In this document: positions 35,924 through 45,267 of the stretch, piece after piece
Numbering within the stretch: position 1 is the stretch's first letter
How the letters are laid out: every line of letters begins with the position of its first letter
Assembly (NCBI RefSeq): GCF_023284045.1
Contig: NZ_JAKIKQ010000002.1
Coordinates: forward strand, 62,001-126,000
Length of the DNA: 64,000 nt
Reading direction: 5' to 3'
Origin: Shewanella kaireitica
GTDB taxonomy: Bacteria; Pseudomonadota; Gammaproteobacteria; Enterobacterales; Shewanellaceae
The notes under the pieces: generated by a model
What the model was told of the DNA's origin: nothing
Database searches by the model: none
Seen by the model: only the letters and a program-made list of their open reading frames with translations
Made by a program: the position numbers and the translations under genes

Positions 35924-36949
35924 CTAAATAGCGGGGACTTTAAACTCCGTCCCTTCAATAGACAGAACGACATCACGCGGGCGGATCTCGACGACAGTTA
36001 GCTTCCCTTGGATCATATCGCCCTGTTGCAGTTCTTTACCATCGACATTTAGCCAACGATTATCAGCCACACTTGAATAGACATGCGCATTAATATTGAA
36101 TTCTGGCACTTGTAGTTGAAGCCCAGCAGGCAGCTGCCCATACTTAGGAATTGCATCCGATTTTGGGGTGGTCGGAATAGGATCTAAATCAGGTTGCGTG
36201 ACTGGTGTTGCTACCGCATTTTCACGTTCAACTTCTTTTAGTGCGGCTTCAAATGCAGCCACTAGATTATTATCATTTTGTGGTTTAGGTTGTCTATCTA
36301 AACCGACATCAGCCGCTGCGAGATTAACTTCGTACTGCAACGATGCCAGCATATCTTGGCCACGTTGATTCGCATTAGCACCTAAAATAATCGGCTCTGC
36401 ATCACCACTGTTTGATTCAGTGCTTTCAACCCTATTGGCCGTATCGGCTTCAACACTTTTCTGCGCTTCTAGCACCGCTGCTAGTAAATCTTGCTGCTTA
36501 TTCTTACCTGAAGTTTCAACTCTATCAGAGTTATCGACAATCTCGTTTACACTCTTAGATTGTCGTTGATAGCTGGATACCTCTGCTTTTGGCATCGCCT
36601 GCGCGACAGGTAACGCTACCTTTCCGGCAAGCTTAACGCCAGCAGCGTTAAATGGCGGCTCACTTCTCACAGCCTGCGCCGTCTGTTGTTGGCTTTCAAT
36701 TTGCGGCGTATTGCCGATGGTTTGTTGAGCATTTTGGCTGTTAACTGCAGGTTTTAGCAGTACTTGACTCAACATCCAAGCTAGCCCAATAACGGACAAA
36801 AATAGCCCAACAAAAAGCGCGATGCGTTTTACCGTTCGATACTCATTATTATGCGTTTGGTACGGTGCGCGCGGCGTCATAACTACATCATGCTGGATAG
36901 CTTGTGATTGCTGCTTATCCCGCGTGACGGCATCAAGTAAAATAGACAT
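35924..36949 (-). CDS. gspB: General secretion pathway protein GspB
   Basis: A 341-aa bitopic membrane protein: short cytoplasmic N-terminus (MSILLDAVTRDKQQS), one membrane segment at about 45-63, a long Gln/Ala/Ser-rich disordered linker, and a C-terminal GspB domain at about 270-341 (LQLQVPEFNINAHVYS then NRWLNVDGKELQQGDMI). With GspA it inserts the type II secretion secretin through peptidoglycan. Its ATG overlaps the gspA stop by one base (TAATG), so the two are translationally coupled. Other T2SS genes are not in the window. Confidence 0.9.
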   Translation of the reverse strand: MSILLDAVTRDKQQSQAIQHDVVMTPRAPYQTHNNEYRTVKRIALFVGLFLSVIGLAWMLSQVLLKPAVNSQNAQQTIGNTPQIESQQQTAQAVRSEPPFNAAGVKLAGKVALPVAQAMPKAEVSSYQRQSKSVNEIVDNSDRVETSGKNKQQDLLAAVLEAQKSVEADTANRVESTESNSGDAEPIILGANANQRGQDMLASLQYEVNLAAADVGLDRQPKPQNDNNLVAAFEAALKEVERENAVATPVTQPDLDPIPTTPKSDAIPKYGQLPAGLQLQVPEFNINAHVYSSVADNRWLNVDGKELQQGDMIQGKLTVVEIRPRDVVLSIEGTEFKVPAI

Positions 36950-38544
36950 TAATACAGCCTCTTAGATTGACCTAAACGCGGGCCAATATCACTTAAGTAG
37001 AGATTTAGCTGAACCAATGTTTGCGCCCCTGCAATTCCGTCTGCCCGCAGTCCATGCTGACGTTGAAATTCTTTTACTTTTTGCTCAAGATGACTATCAA
37101 ATTCGCTGACTAACCGTGGTGAAGAATCATTGATTATCGCCAAGCTATTCTCTAGCCATTGCAGTTGTGCCTGATTAGCTGACTTACCGATTTCGTTGAC
37201 CTGACTCTTTGGCGCTTGCCATAAGATCTCAAATGTTCCACTAAAGTGACGAGTAAACCAATCGCGTTTAACCCACAATTGCTGCTCGTTAAGTTGCAGT
37301 AATATTTGTTCCCCTTGTCTCGCAACCACTGTGCCGTAGAATGCTTGTTGTTGCTCATCAACTAGATAAACAACGGCTGGGAAATTCAATCTCACAATTG
37401 AGTTCCAATTTCCCTGCTGTTGATAACAAGATAGCCCCTGCTGCTGAGCAGACTGACAAGCTGTTAAACCTATATAGGGTGTTTTACCCCACAGACCTAA
37501 TATGCTGGCATAGGCAGTATTGATATCGCGGCTTTGCGCTATTGCGCTTTTAAGCACTCGCTGGCTACTGTCTAACTTTGGGGTTGTCACGACGGTTGGC
37601 TTGTCATTAGATTGCGCGTTATTAGCCGTACTGACATGTTCAGTCGCACCTTGGCTAAAGAGATAAAATGCGCCACTGAAGGTTAACACTAGCGCTGCAG
37701 CTAATCCGGCGGGTAGCCAAATATTACGTTTTTCAGGCTCCTCTCCTAGAACTTCAAGAGATGCCATATTGATCATCTTGTTATCAATCGGCACTTTAGA
37801 CTGACCATAGCTCGCCATTAAAGCACGCTCACACAGCAAGTTAATCAGTCTTGGGATCCCACCACTATGTTTATGCAACGCTTTTACAGCACTCTTATGA
37901 AATAGTGGCTCATGACGTCCAGCAACCTGTAAGCGATGTTGCACATAAAGTGCTACCTCTTCAATAGTTAGCGGCAATAAGTGGTAACGCGCGGTTATAC
38001 GCTGGGCCAACTGCCGTAACTCCTGACGTTTAAGCAGTTGTTGCAGTTCTGGCTGCCCAATTAAAATGACTTGCAGTAATTTCTTAGTATCGGTTTCTAG
38101 ATTGGTCAGAAGTCTCAATTGCTCAAGCACTTCAGCTTTTAGATGCTGTGCTTCGTCAATAATAAGCACTGTATTACGCCCTTTACTGTGATTTTCCAGT
38201 AAAAAGGCACTTATCCTGTCGGTCAGCTGCTTAAGCGTTGGCGATTCGCCATAGCTAATCTTTAATTCATCACACAATGTGGCAAGCAATTCTAGCTCGG
38301 TCAGAGCTGGATTAAGAATAAAGGCGGTATCAGTGTTCTCAGGCAGTTGATTGAGCAAGCAGCGTGATACCGTTGTCTTACCGGTGCCCACTTCCCCGGT
38401 CAGTAAAACAAATCCACCTGTTTCACCTAAGCCGTATGTTAGATGGGCTAATGCTTCTCTATGACGATCACTAAGAAAGAGATAATGAGGGTTAGGTGCA
38501 ATCGAAAATGGATTATCTTTTAATCCAAAAAAAGCCTTATACAT
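36949..38544 (-). CDS. gspA: ATPase GspA/ExeA with peptidoglycan-binding domain
   Basis: About 531 aa. The start at 38544 gives the family N-terminus MYKAFFGLKDNPFSIAPNP; a frame start at 38613 adds 23 implausible residues. Domains: AAA ATPase with Walker A GEVGTGKTT (about 50-58) and Walker B VLIIDEAQHL, a membrane helix about 275-295, a periplasmic region, and a C-terminal PG_binding_1 repeat (VKEFQRQHGLRADGIAGAQTLVQLN-type; key Gly-Leu-x-x-Asp-Gly-x-x-Gly). GspA couples ATP hydrolysis to peptidoglycan remodelling for secretin assembly, working with GspB. Confidence 0.92.
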   Translation of the reverse strand: MYKAFFGLKDNPFSIAPNPHYLFLSDRHREALAHLTYGLGETGGFVLLTGEVGTGKTTVSRCLLNQLPENTDTAFILNPALTELELLATLCDELKISYGESPTLKQLTDRISAFLLENHSKGRNTVLIIDEAQHLKAEVLEQLRLLTNLETDTKKLLQVILIGQPELQQLLKRQELRQLAQRITARYHLLPLTIEEVALYVQHRLQVAGRHEPLFHKSAVKALHKHSGGIPRLINLLCERALMASYGQSKVPIDNKMINMASLEVLGEEPEKRNIWLPAGLAAALVLTFSGAFYLFSQGATEHVSTANNAQSNDKPTVVTTPKLDSSQRVLKSAIAQSRDINTAYASILGLWGKTPYIGLTACQSAQQQGLSCYQQQGNWNSIVRLNFPAVVYLVDEQQQAFYGTVVARQGEQILLQLNEQQLWVKRDWFTRHFSGTFEILWQAPKSQVNEIGKSANQAQLQWLENSLAIINDSSPRLVSEFDSHLEQKVKEFQRQHGLRADGIAGAQTLVQLNLYLSDIGPRLGQSKRLY

Positions 38545-38846
38545 GCCGCTTTCAATCCTTTTGAGAGCAGTTCGACAGCAGTGACCGCTGTGAATAACTC
38601 CGCAGTTAATCAAACGCTTTGGTTATTGAAAAACTACGCCCCGATGGGCAATTAGCTTGTCAGCATACGCTTGGCGTTATGACAGAAATGTAGAAATTGC
38701 ACTCACGTTAAAGCCAAGCTGAAGCGTTGTCAAAACTTGCTACAGGTTAAACTGCTAAAGTAAGAGGTCTATCGTGACCGATTTTGACGTCGAACATCAA
38801 TTTATCCATGCTAAACTAGCACTTATGTCCATAGATGAGCTTTATT

Positions 38847-40073
38847 GTGAAAATTTACCTTGTTGGCGGCGCTGTCCGCGATAGTTTGCTAAAACTACCA
38901 ATTAAAGATCGTGATTATATGGTGGTTGGTGCAACACCTGAGCAAATGATAACTCTAGGCTATAAGCAAGTTGGCAAAGACTTTCCGGTATTCTTGCATC
39001 CAAAAACTCAGCAAGAGTACGCCCTCGCCAGAACAGAAAGAAAAACAGCAGCAGGTTATGGTGGCTTTAGTGTGGATGCAGCGCCACATGTCACACTTGA
39101 GCAAGATTTGCTTAGAAGAGACTTAACGGTTAATGCCATTGCTGAAGATGAAGCGGGAAATAGATATGACCCTTTCAATGGTATTGCCGATCTTAATGCC
39201 CGACTGTTAAGACATGTTTCAGATGCCTTTATAGAAGATCCTCTGCGTGTACTACGGGTAGCCCGTTTTGCCGCTCGATTTCACTCTCTTGGTTTCAGCA
39301 TAGCAGCAGAAACAATGGCACTGATGACGCAGATAAGCCAAAGCGGCGAACTTGAAGCGTTAACCGCAGAGCGGGTTTATATCGAACTCGATAAAGCATT
39401 ATCGTCCGATGCACCACAAGTCTTCTTTAGCGTACTTAAGGAGTGCGGCGCATTAGCGGTGCTATTTCCTGAGATTGATGCTCTGTTTGGTGTACCACAA
39501 CCCGAGCAGTGGCATCCAGAAATCGATTCAGGAGTACACACCCTAATGGTACTTGAGCAAGCGGCGAAACTATCTAATGATAATGCAGTTAGATTTGCTT
39601 CACTCGTGCATGATCTAGGCAAAGCATTAAGCCCGAAAGAATCACTACCTAAGCATCATGGCCATGGCCAAAAAGGCTTACCTTTGATCAAAGCACTTTG
39701 CGAGCGCTTTAGGGTACCTAATGAATATCGTGACCTTGCCTTACTAGTTAGCGATCAGCACCAAAATATCCATAATGCACATGAACTTCGAGCTGACACG
39801 ATAGTGAAGCTTTTTGATAAAGCCGACTTTTGGCGTAAGCCACATCGTCTTCAGCAGTTACTATTAAGCTGTGAAGCGGACGCTAGAGGCCGCAAGGGTT
39901 TTGAACTTTCCCCCTACCCTCAAGCTAGCTACATTCAGCAATGCTTTAAAGCCGCCTCAAACGTTTCAGTGAAGGACATTATTGATGCAGGCTATAAAGG
40001 CGCAGAAATAAGGCAACAACTCACCTCTTCACGCGTCGAAGCAGTTCAAGAAGTTAAGCAGAATCTCGAATAA
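38847..40073 (+). CDS. cca: CCA tRNA nucleotidyltransferase
   Basis: About 408 aa. Adds or repairs the 3' CCA end of tRNAs. Nucleotidyltransferase core: [14 protein letters not shown] at the N-terminus, KDRDYMVVG (catalytic Asp pair), [14 protein letters not shown] and the [15 protein letters not shown] block; the C-terminal HD domain is LVHDLGKAL with HHGHGQKG, giving the phosphatase activity of the E. coli type. GTG 38847 is chosen since it gives the conserved N-terminus (MKIYLVGG) with AGATGAG upstream; ATG 38835 would add four residues. Start of a conserved block that in E. coli also holds bacA, folB, plsY, tsaD, rpsU, dnaG, rpoD. Confidence 0.95.
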   Translation: MKIYLVGGAVRDSLLKLPIKDRDYMVVGATPEQMITLGYKQVGKDFPVFLHPKTQQEYALARTERKTAAGYGGFSVDAAPHVTLEQDLLRRDLTVNAIAEDEAGNRYDPFNGIADLNARLLRHVSDAFIEDPLRVLRVARFAARFHSLGFSIAAETMALMTQISQSGELEALTAERVYIELDKALSSDAPQVFFSVLKECGALAVLFPEIDALFGVPQPEQWHPEIDSGVHTLMVLEQAAKLSNDNAVRFASLVHDLGKALSPKESLPKHHGHGQKGLPLIKALCERFRVPNEYRDLALLVSDQHQNIHNAHELRADTIVKLFDKADFWRKPHRLQQLLLSCEADARGRKGFELSPYPQASYIQQCFKAASNVSVKDIIDAGYKGAEIRQQLTSSRVEAVQEVKQNLE

Positions 40074-40306
40074 TGAGCAAAATGCAAAAAATTCAGCGTA
40101 TTTCTATATTAATGGTCTAGTATTATATTTGTGTTACTTAGCATTAAAATCGCACTTAGCTTGCATTTGAGCAAATATTCGCTAAGGTATTCAGACCTTA
40201 GCACTAAAATGCATAGCAAAAAAATTTGTCTATGACATAATTAGGCTGTTCAGTTGTTACGTACAGCTGTGCTTATTAAATCCAACCTAAATAAAGGGAA
40301 TTCCCG

Positions 40307-40573
40307 ATGAATAAAAAAGTACTTTTGATTGCTGGTGTAGCAATGACTGCCCTTCTAGGTGGCTGTGCAAACACTACTGCTCTTGAAGAAAGCGTTGCAA
40401 ACCTAGGTAACAAAGTTGACCAGCTTTCAGCTGAAGTTAGCTCACTAAAATCTGATCACGGTAAAATGTCTGCTGACATCAATGATGCAAAAGCAGCAGC
40501 TATGGACGCACAAGCAGAAGCTAAGCGTGCTAACGACCGTATCGACAACGTAGCGTCTTCTTACAAGAAGTAA
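40307..40573 (+). CDS. lpp: Major outer membrane (Braun-type) lipoprotein Lpp
   Basis: An 88-aa lipoprotein with signal peptide and lipobox LGGC (Cys20), then a regular coiled coil (LEESVANLGNKVDQLSAEVSS) of the trimeric Lpp type, and a C-terminal Lys (SSYKK) for covalent linkage to peptidoglycan. It is ten residues longer than E. coli Lpp. RBS AAAGGGAA. The L,D-transpeptidase gene that lies convergently 270 bp away could make the Lpp-peptidoglycan bond. Codon use suggests high expression, and a strong terminator follows. Confidence 0.92.
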   Translation: MNKKVLLIAGVAMTALLGGCANTTALEESVANLGNKVDQLSAEVSSLKSDHGKMSADINDAKAAAMDAQAEAKRANDRIDNVASSYKK

Positions 40574-40612
40574 TTACGTTTGGAATTAGCTTAACTTATT
40601 TAAGCTACTCCA

Positions 40613-40645
40613 AAGGCTTGGTTCAAGGCAACTTGACCAAGCCTT
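40613..40645 (+). terminator. Rho-independent terminator of lpp
   Basis: AAGGCTTGGTTCAAG / CTTGACCAAGCCTT with a 4-nt loop; a long GC-containing stem but the T-run is weak (AAATTTATC). Confidence 0.75.
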
Positions 40646-40693
40646 AAATTTATCTGCTATCGCAACACCATTTCACAATTCAGCGTTCAGCCC

Positions 40694-40797
40694 CCCCCTT
40701 CCTTCGCCCTCCATGGCGATCAGGGATAAGTACTCCCGTGTACAACCCCCTTCCTTCGCTTTCCGTGGCGATCAGGGATAAGTACTTCCGTGTACAA
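40694..40797. repeat. Two tandem 52-bp repeats
   Basis: Two adjacent copies, 40694-40745 and 40746-40797, differ at only about five positions. Each holds CCCCCTTCCTTCG, then TGGCGATCAGGGATAAGTAC and CCGTGTACAA. The core AGTAC..GTGTAC can pair locally. It lies between lpp and the convergent L,D-transpeptidase gene. No coding frame. Confidence 0.9.
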
Positions 40798-40840
40798 AAA
40801 AGCGCCCAAATATGGACGCTTAATACCAAGCTTGTTGCAA

Positions 40841-41740
40841 CTAGCTTTGAATATTGACTGGAATACCATTTTGAGTCAGTAATGCATCATTAGCTTTAGT
40901 GTAATCAACATCTTCTTGCCCAATAAACTCTACCACATCACGATTCATCTCTATCACACGGTTGCTTTGTCCTTCGGATTCAGACAATGGCGAGTGTACT
41001 TCGATGATTTGCTGTCCATTTGGCTCAGTAGAAGTTTTAACGGTCTGATTAATGACAGTGACAGAGTCACCATACTTAACCTCGTTGAAAAGCCACTCAA
41101 TATCATCAGGGTTCAAACGAATACAACCTGCACTGACTCGCATACCGATCCCAAAATCCTTATTGGTTCCATGGATCAAGTAGCTACCGTCACCGTAAGA
41201 AAGCTGAATGGCATATTTTCCTAATGGATTATCAGGGCCAGCCAGTACCACTCTTGGCAGCTCCTCACCCCGTTCTTCTAGATGCTCTTTGCGGATACTC
41301 GCCGGAGGTGTCCAGCTTGGGTTAGGGATCCGAGACTTAATCCGAGTCACCATCTCCGGCGTCTCTCGGCCTATTCGACCGATACCTACAGGAAATACGT
41401 GCACCTCTTGTCCACCTTTAGGGAAGTAATACAACCTCAGCTCAGCTAAGTTAATCACCACTCCTTTATGCGGCACATCAGGCAACAACATCTGGGTTGG
41501 AATTAATAAACGCGTCCCCGGTCTTGGCAGAAATGGATCAACACCTGGATTGGATTCCATTAACTCCAAAATGCCTATGTTGTACTGTTTAGAGATGGTT
41601 TGAAAATAGTCGCCCTTTTCCACTACATGCTCTTGTAACTCACCCACTAGACGGCTGCCGTCTTGCGGGATCTGATACACGTTAGCAGATGAAACTAGCG
41701 GTAAAGCAGCTAAGATGAACAACAGCAATGTACGCATCAT
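40841..41740 (-). CDS. L,D-transpeptidase (ErfK/YbiS/YcfS/YnhG family) with LysM domain
   Basis: A 299-aa periplasmic enzyme. Signal peptide 1-19 (LPLVSSA); LysM peptidoglycan-binding domain about 38-83 (HVVEKGDYFQTISKQYNIG); YkuD catalytic domain about 93-235 with HGTN and SAGCIRLNPDDIEWLF (catalytic Cys in SAGC, His in YLIHGTN). The C-terminal 60 residues are polar. Homologues ErfK, YbiS and YcfS in E. coli link Braun lipoprotein to meso-diaminopimelate, and lpp is the neighbouring gene here, so that role is likely; 3-3 crosslinking is the alternative. Confidence 0.92.
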   Translation of the reverse strand: MMRTLLLFILAALPLVSSANVYQIPQDGSRLVGELQEHVVEKGDYFQTISKQYNIGILELMESNPGVDPFLPRPGTRLLIPTQMLLPDVPHKGVVINLAELRLYYFPKGGQEVHVFPVGIGRIGRETPEMVTRIKSRIPNPSWTPPASIRKEHLEERGEELPRVVLAGPDNPLGKYAIQLSYGDGSYLIHGTNKDFGIGMRVSAGCIRLNPDDIEWLFNEVKYGDSVTVINQTVKTSTEPNGQQIIEVHSPLSESEGQSNRVIEMNRDVVEFIGQEDVDYTKANDALLTQNGIPVNIQS

Positions 41741-41793
41741 CAGTATTTAAAATTCCATTAAGTTGAATAAATTAAGATTACCTTGAGCGGCAA

Positions 41794-42627
41794 TTATTTT
41801 CTAGTCATCAGGTTAATCACAAAGTCTATCTCGAGTGAATCAAACTTCGCCTGTTGAATATGATGGCGCACATTATCATTGGCGCGCCAAGCATATGGCG
41901 TCATTTCAAGTAGCGCAATGGCCTGCTCTCCGGAAACACTTACCCTGTTCGACAGTCGCTCACTCTGCACTAACTCAAGCTCTTTGGGCAAATTATGGCT
42001 GACAGGTTTTTCACTCAGATCTGGGTAGATAAACTCTCTTATCTGCCACAAGTGCCTTGGACCAGCAGCCACCTGTAATAAAATCCCCTCTTGCTTAAGT
42101 ACTCGAGTCAGCTCTTTTCCCTTAAGCTGTTTATCAATTAAGGTCACTAAATCAAAGCTTTCATCTTTAATTGGCAGGTGCTTTAAGTTTGAAACGATAT
42201 AAGTTGGACCACTTTGCGCCTTAGCAGCAGCAAAAATAGCGTTCTCCGCTTCAGAGATCCCTGTTTGCTCAACAGCGATATCAGGGTGCTGCTCAGCAAG
42301 AATATCCTTAACCGTTCTTAAAAAATAACCTTCGCCACAGTCATAATCTAATTGAGACAGCGACTGACCTTCTGAAGATTGCGGCAAATTACCAATCATC
42401 TCAGCCATTTTCTGTGCAAGCGGCACATAAATCCCAGATTCAAGTACATAGCGCTTAGCACGCATTACAGCTCTTGAATCAATTTTAGGCTTTTTAACCT
42501 GGCCAAAGAGCCAATATCCTTGCTCATTTTTGTCAAAGTGATGCTTATTTTCACAATGCAGCCCTTTCGACTCTTCATGCACCATTAAACCTGACTGGCA
42601 AATGGGACAAAGATAAATACTGTTCAT
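41794..42627 (-). CDS. rlmA: 23S rRNA (guanine(745)-N(1))-methyltransferase RlmA
   Basis: About 277 aa. A zinc-finger N-terminus (CPICQSGL, then LHCENKHHFD) is followed by a SAM-dependent methyltransferase domain (LDYDCGEGYFLRTV as the glycine loop, though the usual GCGEG is DCGEG). The conserved SRAVMRAKRYVLESGIY-like segment is typical of RlmA. It methylates G745 (or equivalent) in 23S rRNA. Start 42627 gives the zinc finger at the N-terminus; an in-frame start at 42681 overlaps uppP and is rejected. Confidence 0.88.
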   Translation of the reverse strand: MNSIYLCPICQSGLMVHEESKGLHCENKHHFDKNEQGYWLFGQVKKPKIDSRAVMRAKRYVLESGIYVPLAQKMAEMIGNLPQSSEGQSLSQLDYDCGEGYFLRTVKDILAEQHPDIAVEQTGISEAENAIFAAAKAQSGPTYIVSNLKHLPIKDESFDLVTLIDKQLKGKELTRVLKQEGILLQVAAGPRHLWQIREFIYPDLSEKPVSHNLPKELELVQSERLSNRVSVSGEQAIALLEMTPYAWRANDNVRHHIQQAKFDSLEIDFVINLMTRK

Positions 42628-42661
42628 AACACGCTCACTGTTTAAATAAATAGGTCTAGCT

Positions 42662-43462
42662 TTACAGGAAGATAAAGCCACACAAGATGGCCCCTAGCGC
42701 TAATCGATAGATCACAAATGGTGTCATGCCCATTTTGCTAATAATCTTCAAGAAGTAATGGATACACACATAAGCAGCAATAAATGACACCACAATACCT
42801 AAGCCCAATGCTTGATAATCAATGGCTTGACCACTCGAGAGCAGATCTTTAGTCACCAAAATAGCCGCACCTAGGCTCACTGGCACCGACATCAAAAATG
42901 AAAACCTCGCCGCTGCTTCACGGCTTAGGCCAAGCATCAGTGCAGCAGTAATTGTAGCACCCGAGCGTGATGTGCCAGGGATGAGCGCCATAGCTTGAGC
43001 GAGACCAATCACTAACGCTTTTTTCCACCCCACTTGGAACTCATTAAAACCTTGGCGCTGCATTCTGTCTGCCCACCAAAGCAGTAAACCAAAAATGATA
43101 GTCGTTGCAGCAATCACTTCGATATTACGCAGATGCGTCTCAATGAAGCCTTTTGCAGTGAAACCAACAATCACAGCAGGGATAGTTGCCAATATAATCC
43201 ACCAAGACAGCTTGCTCTCTTGAGTCTGTTTGCCACTGGCTATACTGCCAGTCCAAGCCATAAACATAGAATACAATTCTTTACGGAAATACATTACCAC
43301 TGCGAGCAAGGAGCCCGTATTCACAGCGACATCAAAAGATAGCCCTTGATCTTGCCAATCTAATAATTGCGCCGGTAAGATCAGATGTGCAGAGCTTGAG
43401 ATGGGTAAAAACTCGGTGAGGCCTTGAATTAGCGCCAATATAATCACCTGAAACGTGTCCAT
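42662..43462 (-). CDS. uppP: Undecaprenyl-diphosphatase UppP (BacA)
   Basis: A 266-aa inner-membrane phosphatase recycling undecaprenyl pyrophosphate to undecaprenyl phosphate for peptidoglycan and LPS O-antigen synthesis; overexpression gives bacitracin resistance. Signature motifs: [15 protein letters not shown] (about 15-29, catalytic Glu and Ser/His) and [16 protein letters not shown] (about 162-177, catalytic Arg). Eight hydrophobic segments. It is downstream of folB-folK on the same strand. Confidence 0.96.
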   Translation of the reverse strand: MDTFQVIILALIQGLTEFLPISSSAHLILPAQLLDWQDQGLSFDVAVNTGSLLAVVMYFRKELYSMFMAWTGSIASGKQTQESKLSWWIILATIPAVIVGFTAKGFIETHLRNIEVIAATTIIFGLLLWWADRMQRQGFNEFQVGWKKALVIGLAQAMALIPGTSRSGATITAALMLGLSREAAARFSFLMSVPVSLGAAILVTKDLLSSGQAIDYQALGLGIVVSFIAAYVCIHYFLKIISKMGMTPFVIYRLALGAILCGFIFL

Positions 43463-43486
43463 AACTATCCTATTTTAAAAAGCGAC

Positions 43487-43978
43487 TTAAGCAGACCAAT
43501 TGAACTCAATAGGCCATAATTTTTGTTGTGATTTATCGTACTGGTTCCAAAGGTGCAGGTATGACTCTTGAACCACTGGATGACTAAGCTCGGGAGCTAT
43601 TTCAGCTAACGGCCACAGTACAAATGCGTTATAAAGAATTTCAGCGCGTGGTAACACGATTGGCGATTCACAAACGACATCATCATAAAGCAGTAGATCC
43701 AGATCTAAAGTTCTAGCAGCAAACTTTTTAGCCCCCACAACGCGACCATGATCTTGTTCAATTTTTTTGAACTTCGCAACGACGTCTCCAATGGATAATC
43801 TGGTTTCGGCAGCAACGACCATATTCAGAAAGTTAGTCCCATCAAAACCGACCGCTTCACTCTCATAAACCGATGACAGTACTAACTCATCAAAATGACA
43901 ATCCAAATCAATTAATGCCGCCTTAAGGTAGCGAACGGGCTCAATATTGCTACCTAAACTGATGTAGATCTTAGCCAT
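43487..43978 (-). CDS. folK: 6-hydroxymethyl-7,8-dihydropterin pyrophosphokinase FolK
   Basis: A 163-aa enzyme that pyrophosphorylates 6-hydroxymethyl-dihydropterin in folate synthesis. Motifs: IYISLGSNIEP at the start, SSVYESEAVG, FLNMVVAAET, and RTLDLDLLLYDD (metal-binding Asp pair). It begins at the base immediately after the folB stop, indicating coupled translation of two successive folate enzymes. Typical length. Confidence 0.95.
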   Translation of the reverse strand: MAKIYISLGSNIEPVRYLKAALIDLDCHFDELVLSSVYESEAVGFDGTNFLNMVVAAETRLSIGDVVAKFKKIEQDHGRVVGAKKFAARTLDLDLLLYDDVVCESPIVLPRAEILYNAFVLWPLAEIAPELSHPVVQESYLHLWNQYDKSQQKLWPIEFNWSA

Positions 43979-44332
43979 TTACGCATGACCTCTCTCGATC
44001 ACAACACCAACGGCTTGAGCGGTTGGCACAGCTCCTGGTTTCATCACTTTGACCTTAACCCAAGGCACATTGAACTCACTCATCACACAAGTCGCTACCA
44101 TCTCAGCAACGGTTTCAATCAACTCTATAGGCTTTTCAGTGATAAGCGCTGTGAGTCGATTAGATACCGTTTCATAGCACAGTGCATTATCGTATGAGTC
44201 ACTCGCCGCAGCCAAACGATTATCCCATGCCATATCTAAATCCAGTAACAAGGTTTGATGGATCTGCTTTTCCCATTCATAGATCCCAATAACGGTTTCT
44301 ATTTTAAGTTCTCTAATCAGTACTTTATCCAT
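43979..44332 (-). CDS. folB: Dihydroneopterin aldolase FolB
   Basis: A 117-aa enzyme that cleaves dihydroneopterin to 6-hydroxymethyl-dihydropterin and glycolaldehyde. Family motifs: RELKIETVIGIYEWEKQIHQTLLLDLDM-type start (key Gly-x-x-x-Trp-Glu), CYETVSNRL, and the active-site Lys region VKVMKPGAVPTAQAVGV. Adjacent to folK. Divergent from plsY, as in E. coli. Upstream (44333-44643) there is no supported gene; a pair of short A/T-flanked half-stems, AACAGC (44491-44496) and GCTGTT (44534-44539), could form a weak hairpin. Confidence 0.95.
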   Translation of the reverse strand: MDKVLIRELKIETVIGIYEWEKQIHQTLLLDLDMAWDNRLAAASDSYDNALCYETVSNRLTALITEKPIELIETVAEMVATCVMSEFNVPWVKVKVMKPGAVPTAQAVGVVIERGHA

Positions 44333-44643
44333 GTTTTCTCCAAAACCTTAATCATTGCCACTGAGGTCTGATAAGCTAAAACGAACAAAAAGGATATAAT
44401 CCGTCGCAAAGCTGAGATATTACCCTATGGCTCTTCCGAACAAGAACAAATCCAAGTAGGATAAGTTCTGGTAAATAAAGAATTAATAAAAACAGCCGCT
44501 TTAATAGCAAGGTAGCTAACAGAGATATTCAAAGCTGTTTTTGTGCTCCAATTCACTGCCAACCCCATAAGGCTGCAAGTTGAATATAAAGAGCATTTTT
44601 TTGTGTGGCGCGATAATACCCTAAGACGGATAAGGAAACCAAT

Positions 44644-45255
44644 TTGACCACAATAGCACTAACAATATTAATGATAATGGGCGCCTATTTGGCAGGCTCA
44701 ATATCGAGTGCTGTTCTGGTGTGTAAAATGCGTGGCCTGCCCGACCCTAGAACTGAAGGTTCGGGAAACCCCGGAGCCACCAATGTGCTGCGAATAGGCG
44801 GCGCAAGTTCTGCCGCACTCGTGTTATTTTTTGATATGCTAAAAGGTGCCGCCCCCACTTACCTGGCCTTTAGATTAGGCGTAGATCCAATTTCCTTAGG
44901 CCTCATTGCTATAGCCGCCTGCCTAGGTCATATCTTTCCAATATTTTTTGGCTTTAAAGGGGGTAAAGGAGTGGCAACTGCTTTTGGTGCCATGGCGCCA
45001 ATTGGTCATTTTTTGGCGATATATCTGATGCTTACTTGGGCCGTCATTGTGTTGATCACGCGCTACTCATCATTTGCAGCCATTTGCACCGCACTATTAG
45101 CACCTGTTTACACCTGGTGGCTCGACGACAGATTTACCATTCCCGTGGCGATGCTTTCAACACTTATCGTGATCCGTCACCGTGACAATATTAAACGCCT
45201 GTTAAAAGGTGAAGAGTCTAAAGTGTCTCGTAAAAGGCGTAACAAAAGCCTATAA
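44644..45255 (+). CDS. plsY: Glycerol-3-phosphate acyltransferase PlsY
   Basis: A 203-aa inner-membrane enzyme acylating glycerol 3-phosphate with acyl-phosphate. Motifs: [30 protein letters not shown] region (key Gly-Ser-Gly-Asn-Pro-Gly-Ala-Thr-Asn at about 40-48), [16 protein letters not shown], and a hydrophilic tail ending in KRRNKSL. The start is TTG, supported by AAGGA at 44632-44636, seven bases upstream; no nearer ATG fits. Divergent from folB, as in E. coli. Confidence 0.95.
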   Translation: MTTIALTILMIMGAYLAGSISSAVLVCKMRGLPDPRTEGSGNPGATNVLRIGGASSAALVLFFDMLKGAAPTYLAFRLGVDPISLGLIAIAACLGHIFPIFFGFKGGKGVATAFGAMAPIGHFLAIYLMLTWAVIVLITRYSSFAAICTALLAPVYTWWLDDRFTIPVAMLSTLIVIRHRDNIKRLLKGEESKVSRKRRNKSL

Positions 45256-45267
45256 AAATATTCACCT

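Noticed and set aside
38545..38613. Longer start for gspA
   Set aside because: Adds 23 residues before the conserved MYKAFFGL N-terminus.
42628..42681. Longer start for rlmA
   Set aside because: Adds 18 non-conserved residues before the zinc finger and overlaps uppP.
44427..44459. Ten-residue frame (MALPNKNKSK) between folB and plsY
   Set aside because: Too short, no Shine-Dalgarno and no known family.
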